Positions 48,231 to 61,586 of a stretch of DNA of 64,000 nucleotides are shown piece by piece. Each line of letters begins with the position of its first letter. Position 1 is the first letter of the stretch. The translations under genes were made by a program, and so were the position numbers. The stretch comes from Lytechinus pictus (taxonomy: Eukaryota; Echinodermata; Echinoidea; Temnopleuroida; Toxopneustidae): positions 15,054,001 through 15,118,000 of the forward strand of contig NW_026974140.1 of the NCBI RefSeq assembly GCF_037042905.1, read 5' to 3'. The notes under the pieces are model-generated. The model did not search any database. It worked only from the letters and a program-made list of their open reading frames with translations, and had not been told where the DNA came from.

Positions 48231-50825
48231 CCCTCCCCTATTCAATCATGGATCCGCCCCAATATAAAAATACAATACAAGTACACTGTAGCTTGGGTTG
48301 TGAATCGATGTTCTTGTCGGGTTCTTCCAAAAATACTTTCAGGCTTTCCTCGTCTCCATCCTGGTTCGACAAAACTTTTTTATTGGGATAATTCCATGAG
48401 ACACGTTGAGTCAAAATGTTATACTACGATCTCATAATACTATTTCTAGCCCCCCACATCACAAAATTCATGATATCTCGATCATATCTCATCCGCATTC
48501 AGTTCGGGTGTCTCCACTAGAAAATAACCCCCTGAATTACATCTTCTCAATCGGCTCTCGAGCAAACTCTATTTCCCGCCTTTATTCAAATATTTGGCAG
48601 TGTTCAGTCCGCCATACTTTCCGTTTGTCTTGATAGCATCTAATATGGACTAATTCAATATTTATATCGACGATTCCCTTATGGTATATATGTAGGCAGG
48701 AAAGGGGACAGCCCTAACCAACCTACTATTAGTCTACTGATGTTATCCTCCATGGAGAAAAGCCAAATATGGATTTTTTTTCCCCTCCAAGCACAAAGGG
48801 GCGATCTGTCTCCCAAATATCATGAAAGATTCTATACATGATCACACTGCATTTTTTTTATTTCTAACAAATTTAACAAAATTTCAAATTGTCAATAAAC
48901 TTTGAATTTATTAAAAATATATAAATATTAGGCCTACATATTTTCAAGCAGATGTTTAAAAGGATAGTCCTAAATAATTTTCATCATTTAAAAAGAAAAC
49001 AAAATAATTTTTCAGCATGCAATGCATCACATATATTATTTTGCAATTGCTTACAATATGACATATGCTTTGTGGAGAAATATTGAATAAAGTCTTTCTT
49101 TGAAAAAAAAAATCACTGGAAAATCCAGGCCAGATAAGTCATTAGAACTACAAGCTCATTTAATTATTTTTGTCTTTATTTTTCCAATTCTCAGTGTGAA
49201 GTGAAATCAGAACTTCTTTTAACGAAACGTTTCACTATGATGGATTTCAGTTTGTATTTACGGAACACATTTTTTTAAATTGTATTTTTAATCGCCAAAG
49301 GTTTTTTTTTTACTGCGAAATCAAAGACCTCTCTTTACTCAGTGGGGGTAATATCTGAGGATACGTCACAAAAAAAGAAGTGTGTTCCAAATCAGATTGG
49401 GCATCATTATACAATAATACTGTTAACATGATTATTTGGATCATGATGAGTGCGGTTGATTCTACGCGGGAAGTTGCCCGATTTACTTGCAACCTTCAAA
49501 ATTATCCGGACGTCACAAAACCCCCGGAATTTTGGAGGATTCTCAGATGTCAATTCACAATGATGAGGTTTTCATGTCAATATATCTGTTCCAATAAATC
49601 ATCTGAACGGATTACGAAACATGAACTTCATCTTAATCAGGACCAGGTGCAGAAGTATTAGATTGACATTTTATGAAGGAGTTCTGAGCTTTTGACCTAC
49701 AATTCTACAAATCTATCGAGTTTAGGCCAACATGGTACTATTGAGGTCATGGGCATGCCTATAATATGAAACAGGTTTAATGACGATATTTTCAAATCAC
49801 TCGTTGACATCTTGCAGTCATGATGTGCATTAAGTAAACACACATGGTCATATAGTATTCCATTCCTTTTTATCATAGCGGTTCTTACATGTACCTCCAT
49901 TTTTTTATTATCACCATTCAACAAATCTACCAATATGCAGTACATCGAAACTAGAGTTCATCAAACTGGTTATAAGAAAACTTCAGACAAAGTTGTTTCG
50001 ACGTGCCTCTCAAAAATGGAGTCCTAAAAACAATAAAAGAGATGGAAACAAAATGCTCTTTGTTTTCTTGAAAGGTAAGCTCTTCTTTCCCTCCCTCCAC
50101 CAATTATTGTCAACTTGAAATAAAGGAAATCAATGTACAAATTAATTTCTTCCTTGGATCTCGAACGCTACGCCAATCAACAAACTTCTGTTTGCCATTT
50201 TCTTATGAATCTAAGTCGTATTTCTTCTGAAAAATCAAAGGAGAGACCGTATACCTTTAGAGAGAGAGATCCACCTACCATGGGGCGCAGATGGATAAAG
50301 GATAAAGTATCATTTTAAATGAATGAGAGGAAAATAAATATACACATTTCATAGTTTATAATATTATCTTTTTTAATGCCCCCCCCCCTTGAGGATTCAC
50401 CCATATGCAAAATTGTACACACTGTAAGTGAAAGTGTAAGTGTGATGTACATGTCTCTGTATAAAAGTAGATTCATATCAGGGGTATTATTTTGTGAGTT
50501 ATTTTGAAAGACAATGAGCAATGAGCCCCATGCTACATACTAGAGCCACCTCTGCGAGGACAAATATAATTCAATTGACAATGATTATTACAAAGTACTT
50601 TCCGAGGATGAGCTAGAATATGGTCAATAATTACATCAATCATCTTTACCCATGTCCAAACACGAGCTAATGAATCCTTCCCCTTCTTCTTGAATGACAT
50701 TATAATAATTATAAAGGTATATTGACTTTACTGCTGACCATGATTCTCAGTATACATGTCCAAGAAAACGACAATACTCCCTTCATCTTCATACACTGTA
50801 GGCCTACTGTGGGAACTTAAAGGAA
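48231..50825. other. Intergenic sequence, nothing recognised
   Basis: AT-rich; no gene or paired element ends seen. Short frames here do not resemble any family known to me. Confidence 0.4.
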
Positions 50826-51300
50826 TGGTCCGGGCTGAAAATATTCATATCTAAATAAATAGAGTAAGACTCACAGAGCAAAATGATGAAATTTTCATCA
50901 AAATCGGATAACAAATAACGAAGTTATTGAATTTTAAACTTTATCAATATTTTGTAAAAACAGTTATATGCACATCGTCATGAATATTCATTAGGTGGGC
51001 TGATGATGTCACATCTCCACTTTCCCTATTCTTATGTTATTACATGAAATCATAAATGTTTCATTTTTTAATACATGTGTAAATGATGTTTCTCCATTAT
51101 GAAGAAATAAGTTGTGGCAATAAATAACTAATGCACTTAATCAGTTGTCAATCCAAAACTTTAGTTCTTGGTAGAAAATTTTTGAATAAACCTAATTTCC
51201 TATAATAAAATACAAAAGAACGAGTGGGGATATGACATCATCAGCCCACCTAGTAAATTCATAAAGACATGCCTAGAAATGTTTTAGAATGTCATAATTA
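50826..51300. repeat. Family E inverted-repeat element, copy 3
   Basis: GGTCCGGGCTGAAAATATTC at the left, TTGTCAATCC, ATAAAATACAAAAGAACGAG and CATCATCAGCCCACC to the right. Same order as copies at 2184 and 7480. The right end is truncated. Confidence 0.65.
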
Positions 51301-52154
51301 CAGCACAAAAAAACTTTAGGCAGTACCCTATTTTTATTTCAGAGAACCTTTGATTTTTATCAGTTATTATATATCATCAAAGCTTACGTAAATCCGACAA
51401 GGTTGGGTTGTATGATGATAATCAACTTCATGTTTTGCCCACTACTAAAATTACAACTTCCCTTTTTTGTTTGCACCCCTATTTAACAAATCACGATTGT
51501 TTATACTAATTAGACCAAGATGGTGATATAAACAAAGTAGTATGACCATAATGATCTGCGGTTGTAATCATACTTTACCGATTTACCTGCTGATTTCTTT
51601 GATTTCCCTATGAAGGCAATCAAACCTATAGAGGCCATGTTTTATTCAATTCGATAGAATTTCTACTATTCTCTTTGGCATCTGATATAATTTGAATAAA
51701 TATATGCATATCAATCGACACATCAAATTCACCCTCGGTCAATCAAGATTAAATAATTTCGAATGTACTCGGGCTCAGAAGTCAGAACCCATCACTGCCA
51801 AGAAAGATTTTTTTTTTACCAACGTTGGTCTTCGCAACATTTTGGTTTAAAAAGAGTGAAGCAAATATTGTTATCAGTAATGTTGGTGACGCTGACAATC
51901 TTTACATAGGTAATTTGAACAACAATTGGCATAAATTTCGACCAAACATTGGTCACAATTTTCGCCCAACCGTTGTTGGTAAAAAAAAACTCTGACCGAC
52001 TGTTTCGTAAAATTCTACAAAGTACTAACTTTAGTACATGTATAAAGAAAAGTAAATTTAAAAGTGTGGCGATTTCTTGAGATTTTTCGTCCTTCCGGGA
52101 CCCTGTAGGCCTATAGGCTGCTGTACAACATTTTGACATTTCAGGGGAACCCCC

Positions 52155-52402
52155 CACTGTAAAAAATATTGGGTAAAATTTTACCCCCACGAAGGGTAAT
52201 TATGTGTCCAACCAATTTGGGGCAGTATTTTATCCAATGCGAGAAGCATATTTTCCAGTAAAGTTTAAAAAATAATCAGCAATTACTTTAAAATGGGCAA
52301 AATTTTCTTCACACTGGATATATGAAAATGCCCATAAGAAATATCCAATGTTGGTTGGACACATAATTACCCCATGCACTTTTACCCAATATTTTTAGAG
52401 TG
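52155..52402. mobile_element. CACTG-ended MITE (ATTGGGTAAAA family), copy 2
   Basis: Ends CACTGTAAAAAATATTGGGT and the inverse ACCCAATATTTTTAGAGTG; 248 bp, about the same size as the copy at 9867-10118, which it matches in inverse orientation (for example TTGGTTGGACACATAATTAC). Confidence 0.75.
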
Positions 52403-53084
52403 CCCCCCCCCCCCCTCGATGATCACTCATGCTATGCATGCATGTATAGTAAGTATACGAGGGCGCACCTCCACATAGTTAGTCTGTATATTGGATTCAT
52501 CTACATTCTTTCATCAGAACTTCTGAAGATCACTGGCTAAGGCTTTTAAATCCCATCCACTCTGAATCACAGTCAAACTTTTAGGATTATCATACAAACG
52601 TGATAAAAGTTTGTAAATACAACTCTGTCACTTCCGTTCAGTCAAACTTAGACTTAACTCAGTCACTAAAGTTCATGAAGAGATAATTCTTGACAATGTT
52701 TGTCCGTTTGTAATATTGGTATAATTCATGAAAGGAAAAGCACCTGCTCTATACAGTTCTTACATTTGATAATTGGTATTCATTATTTTGTTACACATCA
52801 CCATTTCATGATTACATAAATTTAGGTTGTGAATGAGGGGCGTTTAACATGGTTTGTGCTGCTGATAAAAATGAAAGGATTCCTGAAAACCTCGCCTCAT
52901 TTTCGTATGTTATAATACAATGGGTTGGATGGCAAATGTTGGATTGGATGTCAAAAGTGAAGCATGAACGAATAGTGGATTCTTCATGGTATGAGGAAGT
53001 AATATAAACACACACCACCTGAATCAATTCATCCACCATCACGTGGGTCTCCCAGCTACTTTGTAAATTTTATGCCAACATTCT

Positions 53085-53365
53085 ATCTTTCTTCTTCTTC
53101 TTCATCATCTCCATCTTCTCCTCCCTCTTCTCCTCCCTTTTCTTCTTCTCTTTCTCTTCATCCTCTTTCTTCTTCTTCTTCTTCTCCTTCTTCTTCTTCT
53201 TGTCCTTCATATCCATCTTCTCCTCCTCCATCTCCTTTTTCTTCTTCTCCTTCTCCTCATCCCTTTTCTTCTTCATCATCATCATCTTCTTCTGTTCTTC
53301 TACTTCCTCTTCCCATCTTCTTCTTCCTCCTCTTCTTCTTCTCCTTCATCTTTTCTTTGAAGATC
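53085..53365. repeat. (TTC/TCC)n pyrimidine tract
   Basis: About 280 bp of TTC, TCC and CTT triplets. Open frames on both strands are artefacts of the repeat. Confidence 0.92.
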
Positions 53366-53777
53366 CTCTGGTTGTACCTCTCAGGGTACAAACGAGCATT
53401 TTTAGGAGAAATTAATGTCTGAAATGTGCAGTTCTGTAACTTTTTGGCAGGCAGGCAAATAGTTCTGCCACCACTCTTCTAATAATTAAGGCCTATATAA
53501 CAATATTGATTTTATTTGTAAGTATTTCATTTTATTTTATTTTCATTGATTTTTGTTTACCCCATGCAAAGTCAATTAAGATATAGGTTGTTCAGTGGCA
53601 TTGAAGATTGTAAACTGATGGATTGCTGAAACTTGAACTTAGTTGAACATTGTCACATAATATAGCAAACTACTGAAATGCATATAGCATGTACAGTGAC
53701 ATTTCACATTCATATGAAATTGTAATAAATCCGCGATTCAATTATTGTTGCATGCTTTAGATTCGCATGTAATTAGT

Positions 53778-54348
53778 CCCGGGGGGGCCACTTCCATTGA
53801 CGAGTGGATACCATGCGCGACCAAGGGGTCTCGAAAAGCACCCTAAACACGTATTTTCCCAATTCTGAAAATGCACCCCTTAACAAGTATTGGCGTCTGA
53901 AACCCTACCCTTAACAAGTATTGGAAACAAAACGATACTCTTGGCAAGTATTCCCTGAAATGAACCCCTAAACAAGTACATCAATATTTGATTGTTATGT
54001 CACGAGTCCATCGGTCGTCGGTTTTACCTTTACAGTTTACACACCATTTGGTTTAGTACGGCCCCAGCTTCCACACCTCGCGCAAATCGGACTCTAAACA
54101 CGTAGTGTTGGGGCAAAAAGGACATCCTTTATAAAACATTTTAATTTTGTTTTATCATTCCCCCAAATATGACCCTAAACACGTAGCTTTCCTAGCGAAA
54201 TAGATACCCTTTTTTCATTATTTTTGTGTTTTTGACACCCTTATCACGTTACGTACGTAACGTGCCCTATCTTGAAAAAGACATCCTTTTTACGTGTTTT
54301 TTTGGTCGCGCATGGTATCCACTCGTCAATGTAAGTGGCCCCCCCGGG
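53778..54348. mobile_element. MITE with CCCGGGGGGGCCACTT ends and 8-bp duplication
   Basis: Inverted repeats of about 45 bp: CCCGGGGGGGCCACTT...GACGAGTGGATACCAT...GCGCGACC at the left, inverse at the right (only one or two mismatches). 8-bp direct repeat TAATTAGT at 53770-53777 and 54349-54356. The 571-bp body is a degenerate tandem array of units like ACCCCTTAACAAGTATTGG / CCCTAAACACGTA. No transposase. Confidence 0.9.
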
Positions 54349-54356
54349 TAATTAGT

Positions 54357-56980
54357 CCACGGTGTGAACACGGGAGTCAACGCTGAATCATTCCTTTTGG
54401 CAAGAACAGATTGAACGATAATTGTATAGGTATATCGAGGATGTTCAGTTATAGAAGAATAAACACATCACAAATTATAAATGAAAAGCGTAGGAATAAA
54501 ATGTTCACCACTTACGTGAGTATGGTTCTTCGTAGTAGACCGATTCGGCCATAGAAAACCCAGCAATCGACATACTGGTATAGTCGTATTCCTGTCTCGC
54601 CACCTTGATGAATAATAGTTGATAATCCCGGCCTCCACGGGATGAATATAATTATTATATGACGATTTTCTTAAATTTGTTGTCTTTGATAACTGTTCCT
54701 TGATTAATTGGCCCACTTTTCTATCGTCGATATCCCTTTACGTGTATTTATATCCGTAATGGCAGATGATTTCTCAGCATCATCATCATCTGATCATCAT
54801 CCTCGTTAGAATGAAGACACCCCTCATCATCCTTGCGTCTCTGAGTACGGAGTAGGTCCAGTAAAGTACGTTAAGTTCTTAAAATAGATCCTCACATCTC
54901 TCTCCTTCCCACCCCTGCAAGCATCATGAATTTCCAGTGATTATTTCGCTATATATACGTACCACATCTATGCTATGCAAGGCACTAGTATATTCCCAAT
55001 ACACTGCCTCGCGAGCTCACCTTCAGCTCGAATTAGAATTTTTACAATACAATCTATTCGCACTCTAAAGCTTCGCGGTGCATGATGGGAACGGGGAGCA
55101 GCACGGCTCAACGGTCACGAACGGAATACGACGTAACAAAAGAACAAGAGCTTGGGTGTTTATTATGCAAATCACATGTCAATAATAAATAGCCTGTCTG
55201 ACTAATACAGCTATTCTTTGGTCTCCGTCTGATTTAACAAGCATTCCGAGTGATTCCGAGTAGGTGAACGTTGCCAATTGAGCATGATCGATGTAGAGAT
55301 TTCGTCATCCAAGTCAATGGGGATGCTTTAAATCCTTTAAATAAAAAAAAAAGATTTACAAAATTAGTAAAAACCAACAATATATATATAAATGTAAAAA
55401 CAGTCCAGGCGGGAAGAGGTTAAAATGCAGATAGGGCCTATAGGTTAAACGACTAGAAAGAAAATGTAAGAAATGTGATTAAACTGAATAACATTTAAAA
55501 ATAAAGTTTGATTTTTCATTTTGGATTGGGTGCACAGAGGGATCCCTCACTGACGTCACTGGTGTGGTCCATACATAGAGATAGTATACATCTCTATGGG
55601 TCCATACAAGATTGAGACGCTTACATCGCCAATGAAATAAAGCCTTATACTTTGGAGTTGAAAAAAAGTGGTACAAACATCAATTCATGCATATATTTTT
55701 GGCCAAAAAAAGATGTTATTCAAAATGCAGTAATGTATTACAATAGCAATGATAATATTAATCGTTTTTTTTTTTCTAATTATGATTGATGAAGGTCCCA
55801 TAAGTTCAAACCGACCATGATTATAATAGTAACTTCTGAAATAATGACTGATTTGAGTAGAAATGGAGGGAAAGCCGCCGCAACATGTTTTTCATAGTAC
55901 TAGTATCCAGATGACTGGAAGCTGATAAAGTATTTTTTATACTTTGTACCATGGAGATAAGAGAGGCTATACACACCACATCGAGGCATCTGACATCCAC
56001 AGAGGAGGCCCCATGTTTTTTTTAATAGGTGGGGGCGAATGGAGGGTAAAGCCATTCCCTCCCCATGATTTAAATTTTTATTTTTATATTAATGCATTCA
56101 AGCAAGGAATCTTATCACAAATTTTTAAAATTTGAAAAATAAAAAGTGGTATGGGGCACTTTATGGAATTGAGGCCTACTTAACTAAAATTACTTAACTA
56201 AAAAGTTATTGAACTATACCTTTTCAGTCTTCAAATTTTCTGGGTTTAGGCAGAGACAGGGGCATTTGCCCCACCCCTTTGATGCCGCCATTTTTTATCC
56301 CTATGATGTCATGGCAGTGTGAACGGAACCATCCTATCTGCACACACTACAAAGGGCATCACAAGAGGTCGTACTCATCGAAGTTGATTGACGAAATTAA
56401 TATGTAAACGAGTGGGGCTAACGATAACGTCTTCGTTTTTTCACTCATGATAATGGGTGTCACGGTCAGGATCATCAAATGATTATCAAAATGACAGTTC
56501 TGATTCTGATACGGTCTCTCTTCATTTATTTTAATTTGAAAAAGATAAAAATAAATTGAAGGGCATCAACATTGGCAAGCTAAGGTGATATGGTAACATA
56601 CCTTGGCAGGTGTCTGCTCTGAAATACAATGATTCTCCCCCTTTACTCGATCAACCACTCAAATTAAATAATGAGCCCAATTTTAGAAAGAAGTGAACTT
56701 CATGAAGGAAAAAATATTAGTTATATTTTCATGGTCTTTAAATAGAAAAGGAGAAGAAGACGAACAAGGAGATGAAGGAGCCGGGGAGGATAAAGGGGAG
56801 GGTGAAAGATGAAAAACAAGAAGAGGAAGTAGATTTAAAGAAAATTAAGAAAAAGATGAAAAAGAAGAGAACGGAGAAGGAACAGTGTGGCCCTTAATTT
56901 ATATCACTTATTTGAATTTGATAAAAGAGATGGCATACTTCATTTCAATGCAGGCTACACCACTTATTACCTAACGATTA
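54357..56980. other. Intergenic sequence with a GC-richer patch
   Basis: Around 55010-55140 the sequence is richer in CpG, and on the - strand a GTGAGC donor follows an exon-like stretch ending at about 55020. It might be an untranslated first exon upstream of M6 paralog B, but nothing ties it to that gene. No coding frame recognised elsewhere in this stretch. Confidence 0.2.
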
Positions 56981-57545
56981 TTAAAGGTCAAGTCCATCCC
57001 AGAAAATAGTTGATTTGAATAAATAGAGAAAAATCAAATGAGCATAACGCTGAAAATTTCATCAAAATCATGTAAAATAAGAAAGTTATGACAATTTAAA
57101 GTTTCGCTTATATTTTCCAAATCAGTATATGCAAGTGAGACAGTCGATGATGTCTTTCACTTACTATTTCTTTTGTTTTTTATTGTTTGAATTATACAAT
57201 ATTTCATTTTTTACAGATTTGACAAAAAGGACCAACTTGACTGAACCATATATTATCAAACAATGCTATAATTCCACATCTTCAGGGAGGAATTAATCGT
57301 GTTTCACTTGACACTGAGGAGCAAATTAGAATATTTCATATAATAAAATACAAAAGAAATAGTGAGTGGATGACGTCATCAGCCTCCTCATTTGCGTACT
57401 GAACAGGATGTGCATATAACTGTTTTGTGAAATAAAGCAAAATTTTAATGTCATAACTTTTTTTATTTTACATCCGATTTTGATGAAATTTTCACTGTTA
57501 AGCTTGTTTGATTTTTCTCTTTTAATTCAAACTGTCGTTTAAAAG
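56981..57545. repeat. Long-inverted-repeat element, AAAGGTCAAGTCCATCCC type
   Basis: The left ~100 bp (TTTGAATAAATAGAGAAAAA, GAAAATTTCATCAAAATC, GAAAGTTATGACA) is inverted at the right (57420-57540). Shares the central ATAAAATACAAAAG and ATGACGTCATCAGC blocks with family E, so a sister family. Non-coding. Confidence 0.7.
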
Positions 57546-57589
57546 ATTTATGTAACCAATTAATTTCACAAGACAAAGGCAAGTAGGAC

Positions 57590-57725
57590 CATGAGCGGAT
57601 CCAGGATTTCCCAAAAGGAGGCACATTTCCCCGAGGAAAAATTTGACAAGCAAAAAAAAAAAGGTCATCACTTTCATAGGGGGGGGGGGCACACTTCTCT
57701 TTTAACGGCATTTTTACATTACATA
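57590..57725. repeat. Truncated GGATCC-type hAT-like fragment
   Basis: CATGAGCGGATCCAGGATTT, AATTTGACAAGCAAAAAAAA, a G run and ACGGCATTTTTACATTACA in the family's order; no right end. Confidence 0.5.
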
Positions 57726-59400
57726 AATTATTAGATGTTGAACTTGCTGGCTTTCCATACCTGTGATTGATTGGATGATCATTGTAAATTCTTTATAGGG
57801 GTGTTCAATGAGCTAGGGAAACGAAACACATTGGGGGCAAGGGCATTTATTTTAGAGGTCTTTTTTCTTATTTTTTGTTCTTCTAATTTCTGGCTGCCCT
57901 ATTGTACCTTCAACAACCATAGTAGATTTCACAGCAGGGTAATGATGAACAAACTGGTAATATAATATTCATGACAATGACAATCAAATTCTTTTCTTGA
58001 TGAGACCGTATAAGGACTGGTGGTTTGTATGCATTTAACTTCGCACATTATCATCCCTTGGTCATGATAATATACAGATCTCAGTGTTCATTATTTCAGA
58101 GCACAATTCTTTTGTTAATTGTATTGTGATATCTTGTGATTATGATTATGATTATCTCATGATTATCTTTCTTCGTTAGTTTATAATTATTTACTACCTC
58201 CTAACTATATCTATCTAAACTACCTAATGTTTATCTCCAAGATCAAAGCACACATTGATACAGTTAACATACAGAGTTAAATCATATTTCTAAAACAATA
58301 CGAAATCAATCAAAGATATAGGCATACATAAATTCATAATCATGATAATAATGTTCATAATTATGTACGTATGGATGCTGCGCAACTGCGGTGCACGTAT
58401 GGTTCATTGCTAGTAGGTCCATGGAACCAGTTACTGTCTTATCTCGATAGTGGATAGGATCAGGACAGAAGAATACGAACTTACGAGTTTAAACAAATTA
58501 ATACTCACCAATTATTTTAAATCGCCATTCCTCTTCAGATTTCTTCTTGTGGTCCAAGTTCACAATCCTTTAGTTTGCCTGAAAAGGCCTACTGATTATC
58601 ACTTATGACTGCAGAATATAGGGCCTACACATGCAGTATCATTCCACCCCACGGGAAACCTAGCTACAGCAACCGTATATACAGTATCTGTTCCATTCTG
58701 GATGACAACTGAAGCAGGGCGTTGAACGTGTAGATATTTAGAATTCGAGATGGATTGAAGACTCACACACTCGGGTGTTGAATTACACGTTCGTTTAATA
58801 CCAGGGCCAACGATGGGTGTGTGTGTGTGTGGGGGGGGGGGGTATTAACAGTTCTCATTGTGGAGTATTTTTTCTCAAAATTTATATCATGCATCCGCAG
58901 GGTTTTGGACTTATGAATTGCATTATATTATAGTTCCTATATCCCCGCCCCAGACCCAACCCCAGGACCCGGCCGGCTGATATGGTCTCGTTCCTTCTTC
59001 TTTTACCGTTTTTTTATGATTCAGTAATCACAAAATAGGTTTGACAGGTTTTGCACCCAGTAGGAAATTAAGGATCGACCATGAATAAAATAGGCATAAG
59101 AGAAAAAGGGTTTATGTTTATTATCATTTATATTCTCTCTGACAGGTACATCAAGAGGTGATTTGTCGATATGCATGCATTGGGTCACAGATTTGTCACC
59201 TCCCCCCCCCCCCCCCCCATGGTTTGACAACCTTCATCAGTTATCTCTGGGTGAAAACCCAGGTCCAAACTTTTTTTTTAAACTTTTTATTGGCCAAGTT
59301 GCATAGAGATTTTTTTTTTGAATAATATTTTACTTTCTTCCTCTTTCGTACATGTATACAAAACAAAGAATTATATCAATATCAATGAGATTACACATTT
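57726..59400. other. Intergenic sequence, nothing recognised
   Basis: Contains a (GT)n/G run at 58818-58843 and a C run at 59199-59218. No gene seen. Confidence 0.4.
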
Positions 59401-59404
59401 TCAG

Positions 59405-59575
59405 AATTTCGGATTCCGGTGACCCGGGTTCGATTCCCAAGTGGTGCGCTAGTGCCCTTTGGTAAGGCATCTATCCTCATTACCAGGTCCCTCGGAGAGG
59501 ACCTTAAGCCGTTGGTCCCCTGGTTGCTTGCTCACAGGCATTCGTGCTTTCTTAGCAGTCAGGTAAAACAACCTC
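59405..59575 (+). mobile_element. tRNA-derived SINE fragment
   Basis: GGTTCGATTCC at 59427-59437 is a pol III B box as in tRNA-derived SINEs. It is followed by GTGCCCTTTGGTAAGGCATC and CCCTCGGAGAGGACCTTAAG, a body typical of marine deuterostome SINEs. No good A box is seen, so it is probably 5'-truncated. Not a functional tRNA: no cloverleaf. Confidence 0.65.
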
Positions 59576-60454
59576 GGTATAACATTACAAATGAAAAAAA
59601 TTAACTGCCCAATTAACTGCCCAACATCTTTGACAAGTTTTACTGCTGCCCTCTAGCGTTTACTGTCGACACAATGACTTTATTTCAAGCTACAACAGTG
59701 ACACACACAAAAATAAGTTCACTTGATCAAAATAGAACAAGTTTTTAAGCTTAAAGGTGCTTTTTTATAGTTAAGAAACTACCAATATCTACGTAAAAAT
59801 GAAATTGATCCTATAGGGTCATGCAACAATGAGCACAAACCTGTCAATATTCTAAAAACACAAAATTAATTTTCGGAGTTCAAGCGGTGAAACTGTTTTT
59901 CTGTACAAGATGTGCTTAAACTATTCTAGCTAGCTGTTTTCAGGTAGGTTATAGCTCGCTGGCATTCAGATGGGTGGGATGGAATTGGGGCCACCCCCAA
60001 GTTTCACAAACAAAAACAAACTTATGACAGTAAGAGATCAGGAAAATGTATGTAACACGTTAACTAGGGAAGAAGTGGGTCAGTTGAGAGAATATCTATT
60101 TATTTTTTAAGTTTCAATTTGCTCCATCTTCTCTCCTTCTTTGTGTATTTAATTTGTGATTTATTGTGTACAATTTTTTATAGAAATGCCACATATAATT
60201 TGGCGAATAAAGATGATATTATATATAAATAGGAGAAAATCAACGATAAATTTAGAGGAATAAAGTGATATCAATAATTTTAGAAAAAATAGTATGTTAA
60301 CATTTATCACAAAATTGGATTTTCGTATAAAAAGGAAAAAATCTCCCACGCTTTGCTCTCTCGCAGCTTTTTAGAAATATAGCCCCATATGGCATGTCTG
60401 GTCCCCTATATTTTCTAGGCTTATAACGCTTCTGCATGGTTATGCCTATATGTT

Positions 60455-60500
60455 TTGTTTCTGCTCGATTTACGCGCTCGCATTAATTTAGAAAGATACG
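60455..60500. repeat. Isolated CGCGCTCGCAT unit
   Basis: CTGCTCGATTTACGCGCTCG at 60461 is a decayed copy of the ~110-bp unit found in the large hAT-like elements, just before the MITE at 60595. Confidence 0.4.
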
Positions 60501-60594
60501 ACTTTTGGCTCTTCAAACAGCTGTACGGGGAAGATGATTCCTTTTTTTTTCGTTCCCCTTCTTTGGACTATGGTGGAGCCGCCCCTTTATTTTA

Positions 60595-60946
60595 CATGGG
60601 CGGAAATCCCAGGGGGACAGGGGGACGCGTCCCCCCTACCCAGAATAGTAGGGGGCACACTATCAAAATAATGCCCCCATCTATTTTTGGTATTTTTTAT
60701 GGAAAGAAATACATCATTCAAAATCGAAATAATACATGTATTTTGGACGAGATGACCTTACTTTTTGGGTGACCTTACTTTTTGGGTGATAACCCTTTTT
60801 TCTTTTTTTTTTTTTGCTTGTCAAATTTATTTTTGTCGAAATGACCTTACACTTGGGGGTGATAACCCTTTTTTCTTCTTTCTTTTTGCTTTTCGGATTT
60901 TCCAGCCCCTGGTCCCCCCTAATTTGGGGAGAGATTTTCGCCCTTG
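60595..60946. mobile_element. hAT-like MITE with repeated CTTTTTGGGTGA modules
   Basis: Ends CATGGGCGGAAATCCC and GATTTTCGCCCTTG; 8-bp direct repeat TTATTTTA at 60587-60594 and 60947-60954. Body repeats GACCTTACTTTTTGGGTGA three times, with TTGCTTGTCAAATTT, the inverse of the GACAAGCAA motif. Non-coding. Confidence 0.83.
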
Positions 60947-61586
60947 TTATTTTAGTTGACCCTCAAGAATGGAGAAAATGAATATACACTATGAACTTGA
61001 CCTTATGCGAAGCTAGATGAACCGGGACCAAACATCCCATCAGGGACCTATGTTATTTTTAAGCGGGGGTGGGTTTCTGCCGGGATGCAGAATGGTGTAT
61101 GGAGGTGGGGATACGTGTGATTTTTTTCGAAGAAGCTTGAAAACGAGGTAGCGGAGACATCAATCACGAACAATGCTTTTGTATCTTTCGCAGTAAAAAT
61201 TTAAGGATTCGGTGGAATCGCTGCAAAATTTGAATTTGTGTATAGATTCTCAAACTTTTAGCAAAAAGTGTATAGCATTCACAATGTTGGGGTTTGGATG
61301 AAAAGGACAACTCCTCCCTTCCTCCCCTATTAACAACGCTGGGTATGACAAATGGAAACGAATCTATATTTGCATAATTTTTTTTGAATAATGTATTATC
61401 GCAATGTACATGCTTAGTCTGCCCAAAATATAGGCATTGTCATTTTTTTTCATTGATGTGCTTGTAATCATCGAGAATGCTCAAATTATCAGTTCATGCA
61501 TGGTTTTACCCCATCACCGTCATTGAAAATACAAAGCCTATTAAAAGATGCGTTGTGCAAACTTCGATATTCACTAGATGCAGCTT

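Noticed and set aside
53070-53422. Lys/Glu- and Ser/Pro-rich frames
   Set aside because: Translations of the TTC/TCC tract.
59405-59480. tRNA gene suggested by GGTTCGATTCC
   Set aside because: No acceptor stem, A box or cloverleaf; the following sequence is a SINE body.
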